Shown here: one piece after another, positions 32,812-42,253 of the stretch
Position numbering within the stretch: the first letter of the stretch is position 1
How the letters are laid out: every line of letters starts with the position of its first letter
From: QFOX01 sp033763655
GTDB taxonomy: Bacteria > Pseudomonadota > Alphaproteobacteria > Rickettsiales > UBA3002
DNA length: 64,000 nt
Direction of reading: 5' to 3'
Assembly: GCA_033763655.1 (NCBI GenBank)
Contig: JANRKD010000007.1
Location: 1-64,000 of the forward strand
Notes under the pieces: model-generated
Databases searched by the model: none
Told to the model about the DNA's origin: nothing
The model's input: only the letters and a program-made list of their open reading frames with translations
Position numbers and translations under genes: made by a program

Positions 32812-33269
32812 TACCATCTCCATTCGTTTTGCCGACAGGCTTCGGCGACCAGTATGCCTGCGCTCATCGCCAGGTTAAGGGAACGCATGCCTTCACGCAT
32901 CGGGATGGTGAGGGTAGCGTCCATCTGCTTATATAACGCGCGCGGGGTACCCGCCGATTCGCTGCCCAGCACCACATAATCGTCCGGGGCATACTGCATC
33001 TCGGTATAGCACGTCGTGCCGTCGGTTTCGAGTAGCAATAGCCGCCCGGGGCGGCCTTGACGCGCATCAAGAAACGCCTGCCAATTCACATGGCGCACCA
33101 TCTGCACCTTATGGATATAATCCATCCCCACTCGCCGCAGTTTAGCCGCATCCATCGGAAAGCCGCACGGCTCGACGACATGAACCGTCGCCCCGAGGCA
33201 CGCCGATAGCCGCAGCATCGCGCCGAGATTTTGCGGAATGTCGGGCTGGTAAAGCACAAGGTTGAGCAT
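32811..33269 (-). CDS. trmL: tRNA (cytidine/uridine-2'-O-)-methyltransferase TrmL
   Basis: TrmL is a minimal SPOUT methyltransferase that 2'-O-methylates the wobble base of tRNA-Leu isoacceptors. The 152-residue product starts MLNLVLYQPDIPQNLGAMLR, a hallmark of the family, and carries the knot motifs VVLGSESAGTP and IPMREGMRSLNLAMSAGI. The frame is open upstream to 33365 but without conservation. The stop overlaps the hemF start (TAATG), indicating translational coupling. Confidence 0.94.
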   Translation of the reverse strand: MLNLVLYQPDIPQNLGAMLRLSACLGATVHVVEPCGFPMDAAKLRRVGMDYIHKVQMVRHVNWQAFLDARQGRPGRLLLLETDGTTCYTEMQYAPDDYVVLGSESAGTPRALYKQMDATLTIPMREGMRSLNLAMSAGILVAEACRQNEWRW

Positions 33270-33486
33270 CGCGGGGCCATCGTGGGGCGTGGTGGTGCGC
33301 TGTCTATAGGCTGCGGCGCGCCGTCTGGCCAGCGCGGTTATTTTCGGCTTTGTGATAATTGCCACACGCGGCGGGCTTCATCCCCGGCGCGGCGCGACCG
33401 ATTGCCGCTAGCGGCTTGACAGGCTTTCGTGCAACGGGTAGCTGCAAAATGAACTCTCTCACTGCGCCGATACGTTTCGAGGTTTT

Positions 33487-34041
33487 ATGAGCAACCCACC
33501 ATCGTCTTCCCACGCCGCCGTTCCTGCGGTGGACAGCGCCCCGCGCCGCGATTTCCTGCTGCTGACCGCGCAGGCGATGGGGGCGGTCGGCGCCGCTGCC
33601 CTTGTCTGGCCGTTTGTCGATAGCATGAACCCGAGCGCCGACGTCCTGGCACTCGCCAGCACCGAAATCGACATCGGCGCCATTGCTGAAGGTCAGGAAA
33701 TCAAGGTGGTCTGGCGCGGCAAGCCGGTATTTATCCGCCACCGCACGGCAAAAGACATCGACGAAGCCAACGCCGTCAATATTGCCGAGCTGCGCGACCC
33801 GGAAACCGACGGTGCGCGCGTGAAAAAGGGCCACGAAAAATGGCTGATTATGGTCGGCGTCTGCACCCATCTGGGCTGCGTGCCGCTGGGCGGCGGTCAG
33901 GGCGATTATAACGGCTGGTTCTGCCCGTGCCACGGCTCGCACTACGATTCCGCAGGCCGCATTCGCAAAGGCCCGGCGCCCAAAAATCTGGTTGTCCCGC
34001 CTTACGAATTCGTATCGGATACCAGAGTCAAAATCGGATAA
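33487..34041 (+). CDS. petA: Ubiquinol-cytochrome c reductase Rieske iron-sulfur subunit
   Basis: This is the Rieske subunit of cytochrome bc1, which takes the first electron from ubiquinol. The 184-residue protein has an N-terminal RRDFLLLTAQAMGAVGAAALVWP, a Tat-type twin-arginine signal anchor, and the 2Fe-2S ligands in CTHLGC (about 126-131) and CPCHGSHYD (about 146-154). It opens the petABC operon; petB begins 47 bp downstream. Confidence 0.97.
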   Translation: MSNPPSSSHAAVPAVDSAPRRDFLLLTAQAMGAVGAAALVWPFVDSMNPSADVLALASTEIDIGAIAEGQEIKVVWRGKPVFIRHRTAKDIDEANAVNIAELRDPETDGARVKKGHEKWLIMVGVCTHLGCVPLGGGQGDYNGWFCPCHGSHYDSAGRIRKGPAPKNLVVPPYEFVSDTRVKIG

Positions 34042-34088
34042 GCATTACAATCAGAACCGCGCGTCTGATTCACTACGGAGACTAAACC

Positions 34089-35534
34089 ATGGCCCACGCA
34101 CCACAGGAAGAAAAGCCCGGCGTTATCGGTTGGATTGAATACCGTTTGCCGATTTTTTCGATGCTCAGCAACGCGCTGGTCGTCTACCCGACGCCGCGCA
34201 ACCTGAACTATTTCTGGAATTTCGGCTCGATTGCGGGCATCATGCTTGTCGCCCAGATTCTCACCGGCATTTTCCTTGCCATGCACTACGCCGCCTCGAC
34301 TGCGCTGGCCTTCGATTCGGTCGAGCATATCATGCGCAACGTCAATTACGGCTGGCTGATGCGTTACATGCACGCCGTCGGCGCCTCGATGTTCTTCATG
34401 GTCACCTTCATTCACCTCTTCCGCGGCCTCTATTACGGCTCCTACAAACGCCCGCGCGAGCTGCTCTGGTTCATCGGCGTCATTATCCTGCTCATCATGA
34501 TGGCCACCGCCTTCATGGGCTATGTGTTGCCCTGGGGGCAGATGAGTTTCTGGGGGGCGACGGTGATTACCAACCTGTTTTCGGCCTTCCCGCTTATCGG
34601 CGATTCCATTGTTTCGTGGCTGTGGGGCGGTTTTTCGGTCGATAACCCAACGCTCAACCGCTTTTTCGCACTGCATTTCCTGCTGCCGTTCGTGCTGGTC
34701 GGCGTGGTGATGGTGCATCTGATGGCGCTGCACCAGCATGGCTCCAGCAACCCGACGGGAATCGACGTCAAGGGCCCGCAGGATCAGATTCCGTTCCACC
34801 CCTATTACACCAGCAAGGATTTCTTCGGTTTCGGCGTCTTTTTCCTGGTGTTTGCGGCGTTTCTTTTCTTCGCGCCGAACTATCTCGGCCACCCGGATAA
34901 CTACATCCCCGCCGATCCGCTGGTGACGCCCAAACATATCGTGCCCGAATGGTATTTCCTGCCGTTTTACGCCATTTTACGCGCAATCACTTTCGATATT
35001 CCGCTCTGGATTCCGGGTATGGGCCTGCTCGGCCTCACCTTCGCGCTGCGCCAGGGTGATCTCATGCGGGCGCTGGTTGGCGGCTCGAAAATCGGTAGCG
35101 TGCTGGTCTCCTTCCTGCCGAAAAAGCGGCTGGGCGGCGCAAGCACCCTCACCCTGCTGGTGCTGGGCGGCCTGCTGACCATCATGGGTTTTGGCGGCGG
35201 CTTTATCGCCTCGAAACTTGGCGGGGTGCTGGCGATGTTTGGCTCAATCGGCATTCTGTTCGCCCTGCCCTGGCTCGATACCAGTCCGGTGCGCTCGGCC
35301 AATTACCGCCCGCTTTACCAGTGGTTCTTCTGGCTGTTTGCGGTCAACGCGGTGGTGCTCGGCTATTGCGGCAGCCAACCGCCCGAAGGCATCTTCCCGC
35401 TGCTGTCGCTGGTCTGCACGGTCTATTATTTCGCGCATTTCCTGATTGTGATGCCCATTCTTGGCCGCATCGAGAAAACGCGCCCGCTGCCGCAATCCAT
35501 CGCGGTCTGCGTCACCCAGAAACCTGCCCGCTAG
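34089..35534 (+). CDS. petB: Cytochrome b of the bc1 complex, with an extra internal segment
   Basis: Cytochrome b carries both b hemes and the two quinone sites. The 481-residue protein has the heme ligands His95/His109 and His196/His210, GYVLPWGQMSFWGATVI for the Qo site and PEWYF at 286-290. Alphaproteobacterial relatives are about 400-430 residues. Here residues about 301-375, between LPFYAILRAI and KLGGVLAMFGSIGILF, form an insertion with one or two additional hydrophobic stretches (LTLLVLGGLLTIMGFGGGFI). The frame is intact and codon use matches the rest. petC starts 11 bp downstream with its own AGGAG. Confidence 0.96.
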   Translation: MAHAPQEEKPGVIGWIEYRLPIFSMLSNALVVYPTPRNLNYFWNFGSIAGIMLVAQILTGIFLAMHYAASTALAFDSVEHIMRNVNYGWLMRYMHAVGASMFFMVTFIHLFRGLYYGSYKRPRELLWFIGVIILLIMMATAFMGYVLPWGQMSFWGATVITNLFSAFPLIGDSIVSWLWGGFSVDNPTLNRFFALHFLLPFVLVGVVMVHLMALHQHGSSNPTGIDVKGPQDQIPFHPYYTSKDFFGFGVFFLVFAAFLFFAPNYLGHPDNYIPADPLVTPKHIVPEWYFLPFYAILRAITFDIPLWIPGMGLLGLTFALRQGDLMRALVGGSKIGSVLVSFLPKKRLGGASTLTLLVLGGLLTIMGFGGGFIASKLGGVLAMFGSIGILFALPWLDTSPVRSANYRPLYQWFFWLFAVNAVVLGYCGSQPPEGIFPLLSLVCTVYYFAHFLIVMPILGRIEKTRPLPQSIAVCVTQKPAR

Positions 35535-35545
35535 GAGTCCTGCCC

Positions 35546-36307
35546 ATGAAAACTTCGTTTCGTTTCGTGTGTGTCGCGCTGGCCCTGATGGCAGCCCCCG
35601 CCTTTGCTTCGGGCAGCAAAGCGGCGCCCAAACGCGTGGACTGGACGTTCGACGGCGTCTTTGGCCGGGTCGATACTCCGTCTATCCAGCGCGGGTTTCA
35701 GGTCTATAAGGAAGTCTGCTCGGCCTGCCACGGCCTCAAGCGCGTTTCCTTCCGCCAGCTTGAGGCGATTGGTTTTTCGGCAGCGGAAGTGAAATCGCTC
35801 GCTGCAAGCTACACAGTAAAAGACGGCCCGAACGACGCGGGCGACATGTTCGAGCGCCCCGGCCGGCCGTCGGATTATCTCCCAAGCCCCTACGCCAACG
35901 ATAACGCAGGCCGCGCCGCCAATAACGGCGCCCTGCCGCCCGACCAGAGCCTGATCATCAAAGCGCGTGAGGACGGGGCGAACTACATTTATTCCCTGCT
36001 CACCGGCTACGGTTCTCCGGTGCCGGAAGATGTCGTCCTGCCCGCCGGGGCCAGCTACAACCCGTATTTCGACGGCCATATCATCAAGATGATGCCGCCG
36101 CTGCGCGAGGATAGCGTCACCTACCAGGACGGCACCGCCGCCACCCTCGAACAGCAGGCCTATGACATTGTGAACTTCCTGCAATGGGCGGCGGAACCGG
36201 AAATGGAGCAGCGCAAGAGCATGGGCATCCATGTCATGCTGTTTCTGGGCATCATGACGCTCTTCTTCTACCTCGTCAAAAAGCGCATCTGGAGCAACCT
36301 GCACTAG
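35546..36307 (+). CDS. petC: Cytochrome c1
   Basis: Cytochrome c1 passes electrons from the Rieske protein to soluble or membrane cytochrome c. The 253-residue product has a cleavable signal (ending APAFASG), one c-type heme site CSACH at 58-62, the distal Met in KMMPPL, and a C-terminal anchor (MLFLGIMTLFFYLVKKRIW). AGGAG lies eight bases before the ATG. Last gene of petABC; uppP begins right after its stop. Confidence 0.96.
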   Translation: MKTSFRFVCVALALMAAPAFASGSKAAPKRVDWTFDGVFGRVDTPSIQRGFQVYKEVCSACHGLKRVSFRQLEAIGFSAAEVKSLAASYTVKDGPNDAGDMFERPGRPSDYLPSPYANDNAGRAANNGALPPDQSLIIKAREDGANYIYSLLTGYGSPVPEDVVLPAGASYNPYFDGHIIKMMPPLREDSVTYQDGTAATLEQQAYDIVNFLQWAAEPEMEQRKSMGIHVMLFLGIMTLFFYLVKKRIWSNLH

Positions 36308-36322
36308 GTGCAGCGCGCCGGC

Positions 36323-37105
36323 ATGGAGTTTTTTAACGCCGCTTTTCTTGGTATCGTCGAGGGGATGACGGAGTTTTTGCCGGTGTCCTCGACCGGGCAC
36401 CTGATTCTTTTTGTCGATCTGCTGAACTTCAGGGCGCCGGACGGCCACGTCTTCGAGGTGGTCATCCAACTCGGTGCCATCCTTGCCATTGTCGCGCTCT
36501 ACTGGCGGAAATTATGGGACGTGCTGCGGCATCCGTTTGCGCCCTCCGCGCAGCATTTCGTGCGCAACGTGCTGCTCGCCTTCCTGCCTGCGGCAATTAT
36601 CGGCTTCTTCGCACATGACCTGATTAAAACCGCCCTCTTCAATCCCACCGTTGTCGCTGTCGCGCTGATTCTCGGCGGTATTGCCATCCTCGTCATCGAG
36701 CGGATGAAACCGGTGGCGGTCATCGCCCGCACCGAAGACATGGGCATAAAAACCGCGCTCGCCATTGGTTTTATGCAATGCCTAGCGATGGTGCCGGGGG
36801 TTTCGCGCTCGGGGGCGACCATCATGGGTGCGCTGCTGATGAAGGTCGAGCGCAAAGCGGCGGCGGAGTTTTCGTTTTTTCTCGCCATCCCGACCATGCT
36901 GGCCGCCACTTCCTACGATCTCTACAAAGCCCGCGACACCCTCAGTGCCGATGGGCTGGGCCTCATCGCGGTCGGGTTTGCGGTATCGTTCGTCGTGGCG
37001 CTGCTGGTGGTGCGCTGGCTGGTGCGCTTCGTACAGAATCACGGGTTTGGCGTGTTCGCGTGGTATCGGATTGCGCTGGGTGCCGCGATATTGCTGCTCG
37101 CCTGA
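36323..37105 (+). CDS. uppP: Undecaprenyl-diphosphatase
   Basis: UppP (BacA) removes a phosphate from undecaprenyl pyrophosphate so the lipid carrier can be reused in cell-wall synthesis. The 260-residue, multi-pass protein has EGMTEFLPVSSTGH at about 13-26 and PGVSRSGAT near 160, the two active-site motifs. Start: ATG at 36323, or a GTG at 36308 immediately after the petC stop; the ATG gives the usual N-terminus. It converges on murJ. Confidence 0.95.
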   Translation: MEFFNAAFLGIVEGMTEFLPVSSTGHLILFVDLLNFRAPDGHVFEVVIQLGAILAIVALYWRKLWDVLRHPFAPSAQHFVRNVLLAFLPAAIIGFFAHDLIKTALFNPTVVAVALILGGIAILVIERMKPVAVIARTEDMGIKTALAIGFMQCLAMVPGVSRSGATIMGALLMKVERKAAAEFSFFLAIPTMLAATSYDLYKARDTLSADGLGLIAVGFAVSFVVALLVVRWLVRFVQNHGFGVFAWYRIALGAAILLLA

Positions 37106-37123
37106 GCGAAAGACCCCGCGCGC

Positions 37124-38662
37124 CTACCGCCGCCGCAACTGCGCCAGCGTGCCGGGTTCATAGGCTTTGAACAGCAGCACGCCGATGCCAAACACCGCCA
37201 TGCCGGTGGCAATCAGCGCCGACAGGCCGATGACATTCGCCACCATCCCCTGCCCGGCCTCGCCCATGAACGGCCCCTGCGCGAGGGCAAGCGCTGCCGC
37301 CATGAAGGCGCTGGCAGCGAGCATTTTCAGCAGGCGGATTTTCAGGAGTGCATCGGGCGCAAAGACCCCGCGCCGGTGGAGAATCCACGCCATCAGCGCC
37401 AGATTCACCCACCCGGCGATGCTGGTGGCCATCGCCATCCCCACCTGCGCAAAAACCCGGCTCAGGGTGAGGTTGAAAAACAGATTCACCGCAACACAGA
37501 TCAACGCAATCTTGAACGGCGTTTTCGTATCGTGGTTGGCATAGAACCCCGGCGCGAAAATTTTCACCGCGAGAAACGCCGGTAATCCGACGGTGAATGC
37601 CATCAGGGTCGGCACCACCGCGCGCATATCCTCGGGCGTAAACGCCCCGTGCTGGTAAAGTACGCGGATGACCGGCTCGGCAATCACCAGCAGCGCGGCG
37701 GTGGCAGGCAGGCCGAACAGCAGCACCAGTTCGAGCGCGCGGTTCATGCTCGTGCGTGCGCCGTCGAGGTTGCCGCTGCGGATTTGCTTGCTCAACATCG
37801 GCAGCAGCACGGTGCCCACCGCGACACCAATCATGCCAATCGGCAATTCGGTGATGCGGTCGGCATAATAGAGGTACGACACCGCGCCCGGGATGTGGCT
37901 GGCGATGATGACATCAATCAGCAGATTAAGCTGCTGCACGCCCGAACCGAGTGCCGCCGGTGCCATCAGCAGCAGCATGGTTTTTACCCGCGCGGTCAGG
38001 CGGGGCGGCATCAGCGGCGGCATCATATCCGCCCGCAGGCAGGCCAGCACCAGCCAGCCAAGCTGCACCATCCCGGCGAGAAACACCGCGTAGCTGAGGG
38101 CATGCGCGGGGGTCGGGCTGAGGTTGCTGAGCCAGAGCATGCCGCCGATCATGCACAGGTTGAGCAGAATCGGGCTGGCGGCGGGGGCGGCAAATTTACC
38201 CATGGAGTTCAGAATACCGCCCAGCAACGACACCAACGAAATAAACAGGATATAGGGAAACGTGATTTGCGAAAGGGCGACGGTGAGGTCGAATTTTTCC
38301 GGCGTATCGGTGAAGCCGGGCGCAAACAGCGGCGCAATCCACGGCATAAAGACAATGAACACCGCGTTGAGCACCAGCAATACCAGTAGCAACACGCTCA
38401 TCACTTCACCGGCGAATTTGATTGCAGCGTCGCGGCCATCACCGGTGAGGATGCTTGAAAAACTCGGGATAAACGCCGCGTTGAAGGCTCCTTCGGCAAA
38501 CAGGCGGCGGAAAAAATTGGGCAGCTTGAAAGCGACAAAAAACGCATCCGACAGCATGCCCGCGCCGAGCAGGTTGGCCATCAGCACATCGCGCACAAAG
38601 CCGCTGATGCGCGAAAGAAAGGTGAAAAAACCGATGGTCAGGGTGGATTTGACGAGTGACAT
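37124..38662 (-). CDS. murJ: Lipid II flippase MurJ
   Basis: MurJ flips lipid II across the inner membrane. The 512-residue protein is typical in length, with about 14 transmembrane segments. Family motifs include SRISGFVRDVLMANLLGAG, DAFFVAFKLPNFFRRLFAEGAFNAAFIPSF and YYADRITELPIGMIGVAVGTVLLP. Start at 38662 (SLVKSTLTIGFF opening); the frame extends upstream without conservation. It is divergent from ribF. With uppP next door, two lipid-carrier steps of cell-wall synthesis are neighbours. Confidence 0.95.
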   Translation of the reverse strand: MSLVKSTLTIGFFTFLSRISGFVRDVLMANLLGAGMLSDAFFVAFKLPNFFRRLFAEGAFNAAFIPSFSSILTGDGRDAAIKFAGEVMSVLLLVLLVLNAVFIVFMPWIAPLFAPGFTDTPEKFDLTVALSQITFPYILFISLVSLLGGILNSMGKFAAPAASPILLNLCMIGGMLWLSNLSPTPAHALSYAVFLAGMVQLGWLVLACLRADMMPPLMPPRLTARVKTMLLLMAPAALGSGVQQLNLLIDVIIASHIPGAVSYLYYADRITELPIGMIGVAVGTVLLPMLSKQIRSGNLDGARTSMNRALELVLLFGLPATAALLVIAEPVIRVLYQHGAFTPEDMRAVVPTLMAFTVGLPAFLAVKIFAPGFYANHDTKTPFKIALICVAVNLFFNLTLSRVFAQVGMAMATSIAGWVNLALMAWILHRRGVFAPDALLKIRLLKMLAASAFMAAALALAQGPFMGEAGQGMVANVIGLSALIATGMAVFGIGVLLFKAYEPGTLAQLRRR

Positions 38663-38723
38663 GAACGCGCGCGCCCTTATAGAGTAGGCGTCCACCATGC
38701 CACCTTCCATGAGCCGACGCAAC

Positions 38724-39662
38724 ATGCACCTCATCCGCTCCCTGCCCGCATTGTCCGATGCCATGACCGCGATCGCCATCGGCAATTTCGACGGGCTGCA
38801 TCGCGGGCATCAGGCAGTGATTGACACCATGCACGCGGCGGCGGCGGCACGGGGGCTGGTGCCCGGCGTGCTCACCTTCGAGCCGCACCCGCGCCGCTTC
38901 TTCGCCCCGGCCAGCGCGCCCTTCCGGCTGCTACGCCTGGCCGATAAACTGGCCGGGCTGCGCGCGCTTGGGGTGGCGCGCGTCGCCATGCCGCGCTTTA
39001 CCCGCGCCTTTGCCGACATGCCTGCCGAAACTTTCCTCGACCAGGTGCTGGGCCGACAGCTTGGCGCCAAAATCGTCGTCACCGGCGAGAATTTCGCATT
39101 CGGCGCGGGGCGGCGGGGTGATCGCGCCACGCTCGTAGCCTGGGGGGCGGCCCATGGCGTTGAAATCCTCACCGTACCGCCGGTGCGGATTGACGGCGAA
39201 ATCTGTTCTTCAAGCACCATCCGCGCGGCGGTGGCGGCGGGCGATGTCGGCCGCGCCGCGCAATGGCTCGGCCACCCATACCGGCTCAGCGGGCGCGTGG
39301 TGCATGGCGCTGGGCGCGGACGCAGCATCGGCTTTCCCACGGCCAATATTCTGCTACCGCCCGACCTGCTCACCCCCGCTTACGGCGTTTATGCGGTACA
39401 GGCCCATACCGATAATGCAACCTATGCGGGCGTTGCTAATTTTGGCATTCGCCCGACGGTAACTGTGGATAGTGTGGCGAGCCTTGAGGTACATCTCTTT
39501 GATACTCTGCAGGAAATATACGGGGAAAAACTGACGATCTCGCTTGTGCATAAGATTCGCGACGAGCAGAAGTTCGAAAATCTCGCCGCCCTCACCGCAC
39601 AAATCGCCCAGGACTGCGCCACCGCGCGCGACCTGCTTGCCCGCCACGCGCCCACCTCCTGA
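38724..39662 (+). CDS. ribF: Bifunctional riboflavin kinase / FAD synthetase
   Basis: RibF phosphorylates riboflavin to FMN and adenylates FMN to FAD. The 312-residue protein has the FAD synthetase nucleotidyl-transferase domain first (AIGNFDGLHRGHQ, VLTFEPHPRRFF, CSSSTIRAAVAAGDV) and the riboflavin kinase domain second (GRSIGFPTANI, GVYAV, FGIRPTV, ENLAALTAQIAQD). The start at 38724 (HLIRSLPALSDAM) matches the family opening; an ATG at 38709 is an alternative. lspA follows 13 bp after the stop. Confidence 0.94.
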   Translation: MHLIRSLPALSDAMTAIAIGNFDGLHRGHQAVIDTMHAAAAARGLVPGVLTFEPHPRRFFAPASAPFRLLRLADKLAGLRALGVARVAMPRFTRAFADMPAETFLDQVLGRQLGAKIVVTGENFAFGAGRRGDRATLVAWGAAHGVEILTVPPVRIDGEICSSSTIRAAVAAGDVGRAAQWLGHPYRLSGRVVHGAGRGRSIGFPTANILLPPDLLTPAYGVYAVQAHTDNATYAGVANFGIRPTVTVDSVASLEVHLFDTLQEIYGEKLTISLVHKIRDEQKFENLAALTAQIAQDCATARDLLARHAPTS

Positions 39663-39675
39663 AAGAGAGCCGCCG

Positions 39676-40185
39676 ATGCCGTCTGAAAATCCCGTCACCC
39701 CTGCCCAGCGTCGCCGCCGCCTGCAAGGACTGCTGGCCGTTGCCCTCACCGTATTCCTAATCGATCAGGGCAGCAAATACTGGCTGATTCATGTGCTCGA
39801 TGTCCCGGCCCACGCGCCGATGCATCTCACCCGCTATTTCGCCCTGCTGATGGCCTGGAATACCGGCGTCAGTTTCAGCATGTTCGCGCATAGCGCATCG
39901 TGGATGCCGTCCCTGCTCACCGCCGCCGCTCTGCTGATTTCCGCCCTGCTGGTGCGGCTGTGCCTGCACAGCCCCCATCGCTTCGCCCGCCTCGGCTATG
40001 CGCTGGTGATTGGCGGCGCGCTCGGCAACGCGTTCGACCGTCTGCGTTTTGGCGCGGTCGCCGATTTCTTCTACTTCCATATCGGCACGCTGGGCTGGCC
40101 CGCGTTCAACGTCGCCGATATGGCGATTGTCAGCGGGGTCGGCCTGCTTTTATTTTCCACGGTACAACACCCAGCGCGTCCTTGA
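39676..40185 (+). CDS. lspA: Lipoprotein signal peptidase
   Basis: LspA cleaves prolipoprotein signal peptides after lipid modification. The 169-residue protein has four transmembrane segments and the two catalytic aspartates in GNAFDRLRFGAVADFF and FNVADMAI. Start at 39676 with GAGAG upstream. It lies in the ribF-lspA order typical of proteobacteria (without ileS between) and directly before a lipoprotein gene. Many lipoproteins in this window (MlaA, BON protein, LpoA-like, entericidin, the ilv lipoprotein) are its likely substrates. Confidence 0.95.
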   Translation: MPSENPVTPAQRRRRLQGLLAVALTVFLIDQGSKYWLIHVLDVPAHAPMHLTRYFALLMAWNTGVSFSMFAHSASWMPSLLTAAALLISALLVRLCLHSPHRFARLGYALVIGGALGNAFDRLRFGAVADFFYFHIGTLGWPAFNVADMAIVSGVGLLLFSTVQHPARP

Positions 40186-40216
40186 AATTCTGAACCGAAG
40201 GTGTAGGTTGCTGCGC

Positions 40217-40822
40217 ATGAATCCCCTGTTGAAACGTTGCGTTGTCCTGTTGCCGCTGCTGCTCGCCGCCTGCGAGGATGGTGCCGTACGCAATACGCTC
40301 GGCCTCAACCGCCCCGCGCCGGACGAGTTTACCGTTGTTTCGCGCCCGCCATTGTCGCTACCGCCCGAGTTCACCCTGCGCCCGCCGCGCCCGGGCGAAG
40401 CACCGCGTGGCATCGCGACCGATGAACAGGCCCGCGCGCTGCTGACCGGCAAACCCGCCACCCAAACCCGCGACGCCGAGGCGCTCGACGCCCCGGCGAC
40501 GGATACGGCGGTGGCCCCGGTATTGCGCAACGATACGCTGAGCGAAGGCGCCAACCGCCTGCTCACACGGGCAGGCGCCACCACGGCAGATGAATCCATC
40601 CGCAGCAAACTGACCGAAGATGCCGCCACCCCGCCCGACACCAGCACGGCCACTTCGCTGGTCGATGCACTGAACGGGGCGGAAAAAAACGAACCCACCG
40701 TTGACGCCGCCAAAGAAGCCGAGCGCCTGCGCAGCAACAAAGATGCAGGCAAACCCGTCACCGAGGGCGCCGTGCCCGAGGAAAAACCCAAAAAACGCTC
40801 GCTGATTGACCGAATCTTCTAG
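40217..40822 (+). CDS. DUF3035 lipoprotein (BamF-like)
   Basis: A 201-residue lipoprotein with signal MNPLLKRCVVLLPLLLAAC (lipobox LAAC) and, right after, the conserved NRPAPDEFTVVSRPPLSLPPEF motif region of DUF3035. The rest is an Ala/Thr/Glu-rich low-complexity tail ending KKRSLIDRIF. In alphaproteobacteria this family has, to my knowledge, been connected to the outer-membrane BAM complex as BamF, because its N-terminal motif resembles BamC. I take that as likely but not proven here. It lies between lspA and the M16 pair, the usual context. Confidence 0.85.
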   Translation: MNPLLKRCVVLLPLLLAACEDGAVRNTLGLNRPAPDEFTVVSRPPLSLPPEFTLRPPRPGEAPRGIATDEQARALLTGKPATQTRDAEALDAPATDTAVAPVLRNDTLSEGANRLLTRAGATTADESIRSKLTEDAATPPDTSTATSLVDALNGAEKNEPTVDAAKEAERLRSNKDAGKPVTEGAVPEEKPKKRSLIDRIF

Positions 40823-40840
40823 GCACCCCCATAGGCATTG

Positions 40841-42253
40841 ATGCTGAAACGCTATTTCATCCCCCTCGTTCTTGTGCTGGCCGCCGCGGCGGCGGTGATT
40901 TATTTCTACGGCGGGCGCACCACCCGCACCCGCGACATGCGCATTCTGGTGCCGGTCGAACGCTTCAGCCTCAGCAACGGCCTCACCGTGGTCGTCATGC
41001 CCAACCACCGCATCCCGATTGTCACCCACCTGCTGGTGGTCAAAGCCGGCAGCGCCGATGATCCGCAGGGCAAATCGGGCCTTGCCCATTACCTCGAACA
41101 TCTGCTGTTCACCGGCACCGAAAATTTCCCCGAGGGGGCGTATGACCGCGCCATTGCCCGCGTCGGCGGCGCGCAGAACGCCTTTACCACCCGCGACTAC
41201 ACCCTCTATTACGCCACCGTGGATAAAAAACATCTGGCGCGCGTCATGACCATGGAGGCCGACCGCCTCGCCAACCTCGCCTTCGATGCCCCCCGCGCCG
41301 CGCGCGAACTGAAAATCATCACCGAAGAGCGCGCCATGCGTGTCGATACCAACCCGGCGGCGCAATGGCAGGAACAGCTCGACGCGCTGACCTTCCTCAA
41401 CCATCCCTACCGTCGGCCCGTCATTGGCTGGGCCGAGGATATGGCTGGCTTCACCGCCGAGGATGCGCGCGACTTTTTCACCGCCAATTACCGTCCCGGT
41501 AACATGGTGCTGCTCGTCGCAGGGGATACCACCGCCCGCGAAGTGCGCCGCCTCGCCCAACGCTATTACGGCGGCCTGCCTGCCGGAGATGTCGCCGCCC
41601 GTAACTGGCCAAACGACCCCCCGGCGCGGCTTACCCGGCGCGGTAACATGCGCGACGCGCGCGTCAACGAGCCACGCCTGTTGCGCCAATATGCGGCACC
41701 GGGCGTGCGGGTCGGCGCCACCGGTCAGGCCCTGCCGCTTTCGGTCTTTGCGCACTATCTGGGCGGCGGCGATGCCAGCGTGCTCTACACCGCACTGGTG
41801 CGCGAACAGAAACTGGCCAGCAGCGTGCGCGTCGATTACGATCCCATCCGCCTCGGCCCCGGTCTGTTTCGCATCCATGCCATCCCGGCAAGCGGGGTGA
41901 GCCTGCCGCAACTCGAAGCGGCGCTCGACCGCACCCTCGCGCAGGTGCTCGCCACCCCGCCCGACACGGCGGCAATTGCCCGCGCTAAAACCCTGCTGAC
42001 AGCCGAAATCACTTTCGCGCAGGATGGGCTTGAGTCCCTCGCCAACGTCATGGCCGGGCTTTACGCCATCGGGCTGGATGAGCAGTTTTTCTACGATTGG
42101 GCCGACAATGTCGCAGCGGTGGACGATGCCGCCGTGCTCGCCGCCGCCCGGGCGCTCATCACCCCTGACGGCGGGGTCACCGGCACCCTGTTGCCCGCCC
42201 CGGTCACCCCTGTTGCCGCCCCCCCGCTGATGGAGGCTACCGATGCGCCCTGA
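40841..42253 (+). CDS. M16-family zinc metallopeptidase (active subunit)
   Basis: A pitrilysin/processing-peptidase-like protein of 470 residues. A single N-terminal membrane segment (about 4-24) suggests a periplasmic, membrane-anchored enzyme. The inverted zinc motif HxxEH is intact (His83-Tyr-Leu-Glu86-His87), with the third ligand in the downstream EERAMR helix. The C-terminal M16 domain follows. The next gene overlaps by 11 bases and encodes an M16 protein without the zinc motif, so the two likely form an active/inactive heterodimer, as known for this family. Start ATG at 40841; a TTG lies one codon earlier. Confidence 0.93.
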   Translation: MLKRYFIPLVLVLAAAAAVIYFYGGRTTRTRDMRILVPVERFSLSNGLTVVVMPNHRIPIVTHLLVVKAGSADDPQGKSGLAHYLEHLLFTGTENFPEGAYDRAIARVGGAQNAFTTRDYTLYYATVDKKHLARVMTMEADRLANLAFDAPRAARELKIITEERAMRVDTNPAAQWQEQLDALTFLNHPYRRPVIGWAEDMAGFTAEDARDFFTANYRPGNMVLLVAGDTTAREVRRLAQRYYGGLPAGDVAARNWPNDPPARLTRRGNMRDARVNEPRLLRQYAAPGVRVGATGQALPLSVFAHYLGGGDASVLYTALVREQKLASSVRVDYDPIRLGPGLFRIHAIPASGVSLPQLEAALDRTLAQVLATPPDTAAIARAKTLLTAEITFAQDGLESLANVMAGLYAIGLDEQFFYDWADNVAAVDDAAVLAAARALITPDGGVTGTLLPAPVTPVAAPPLMEATDAP

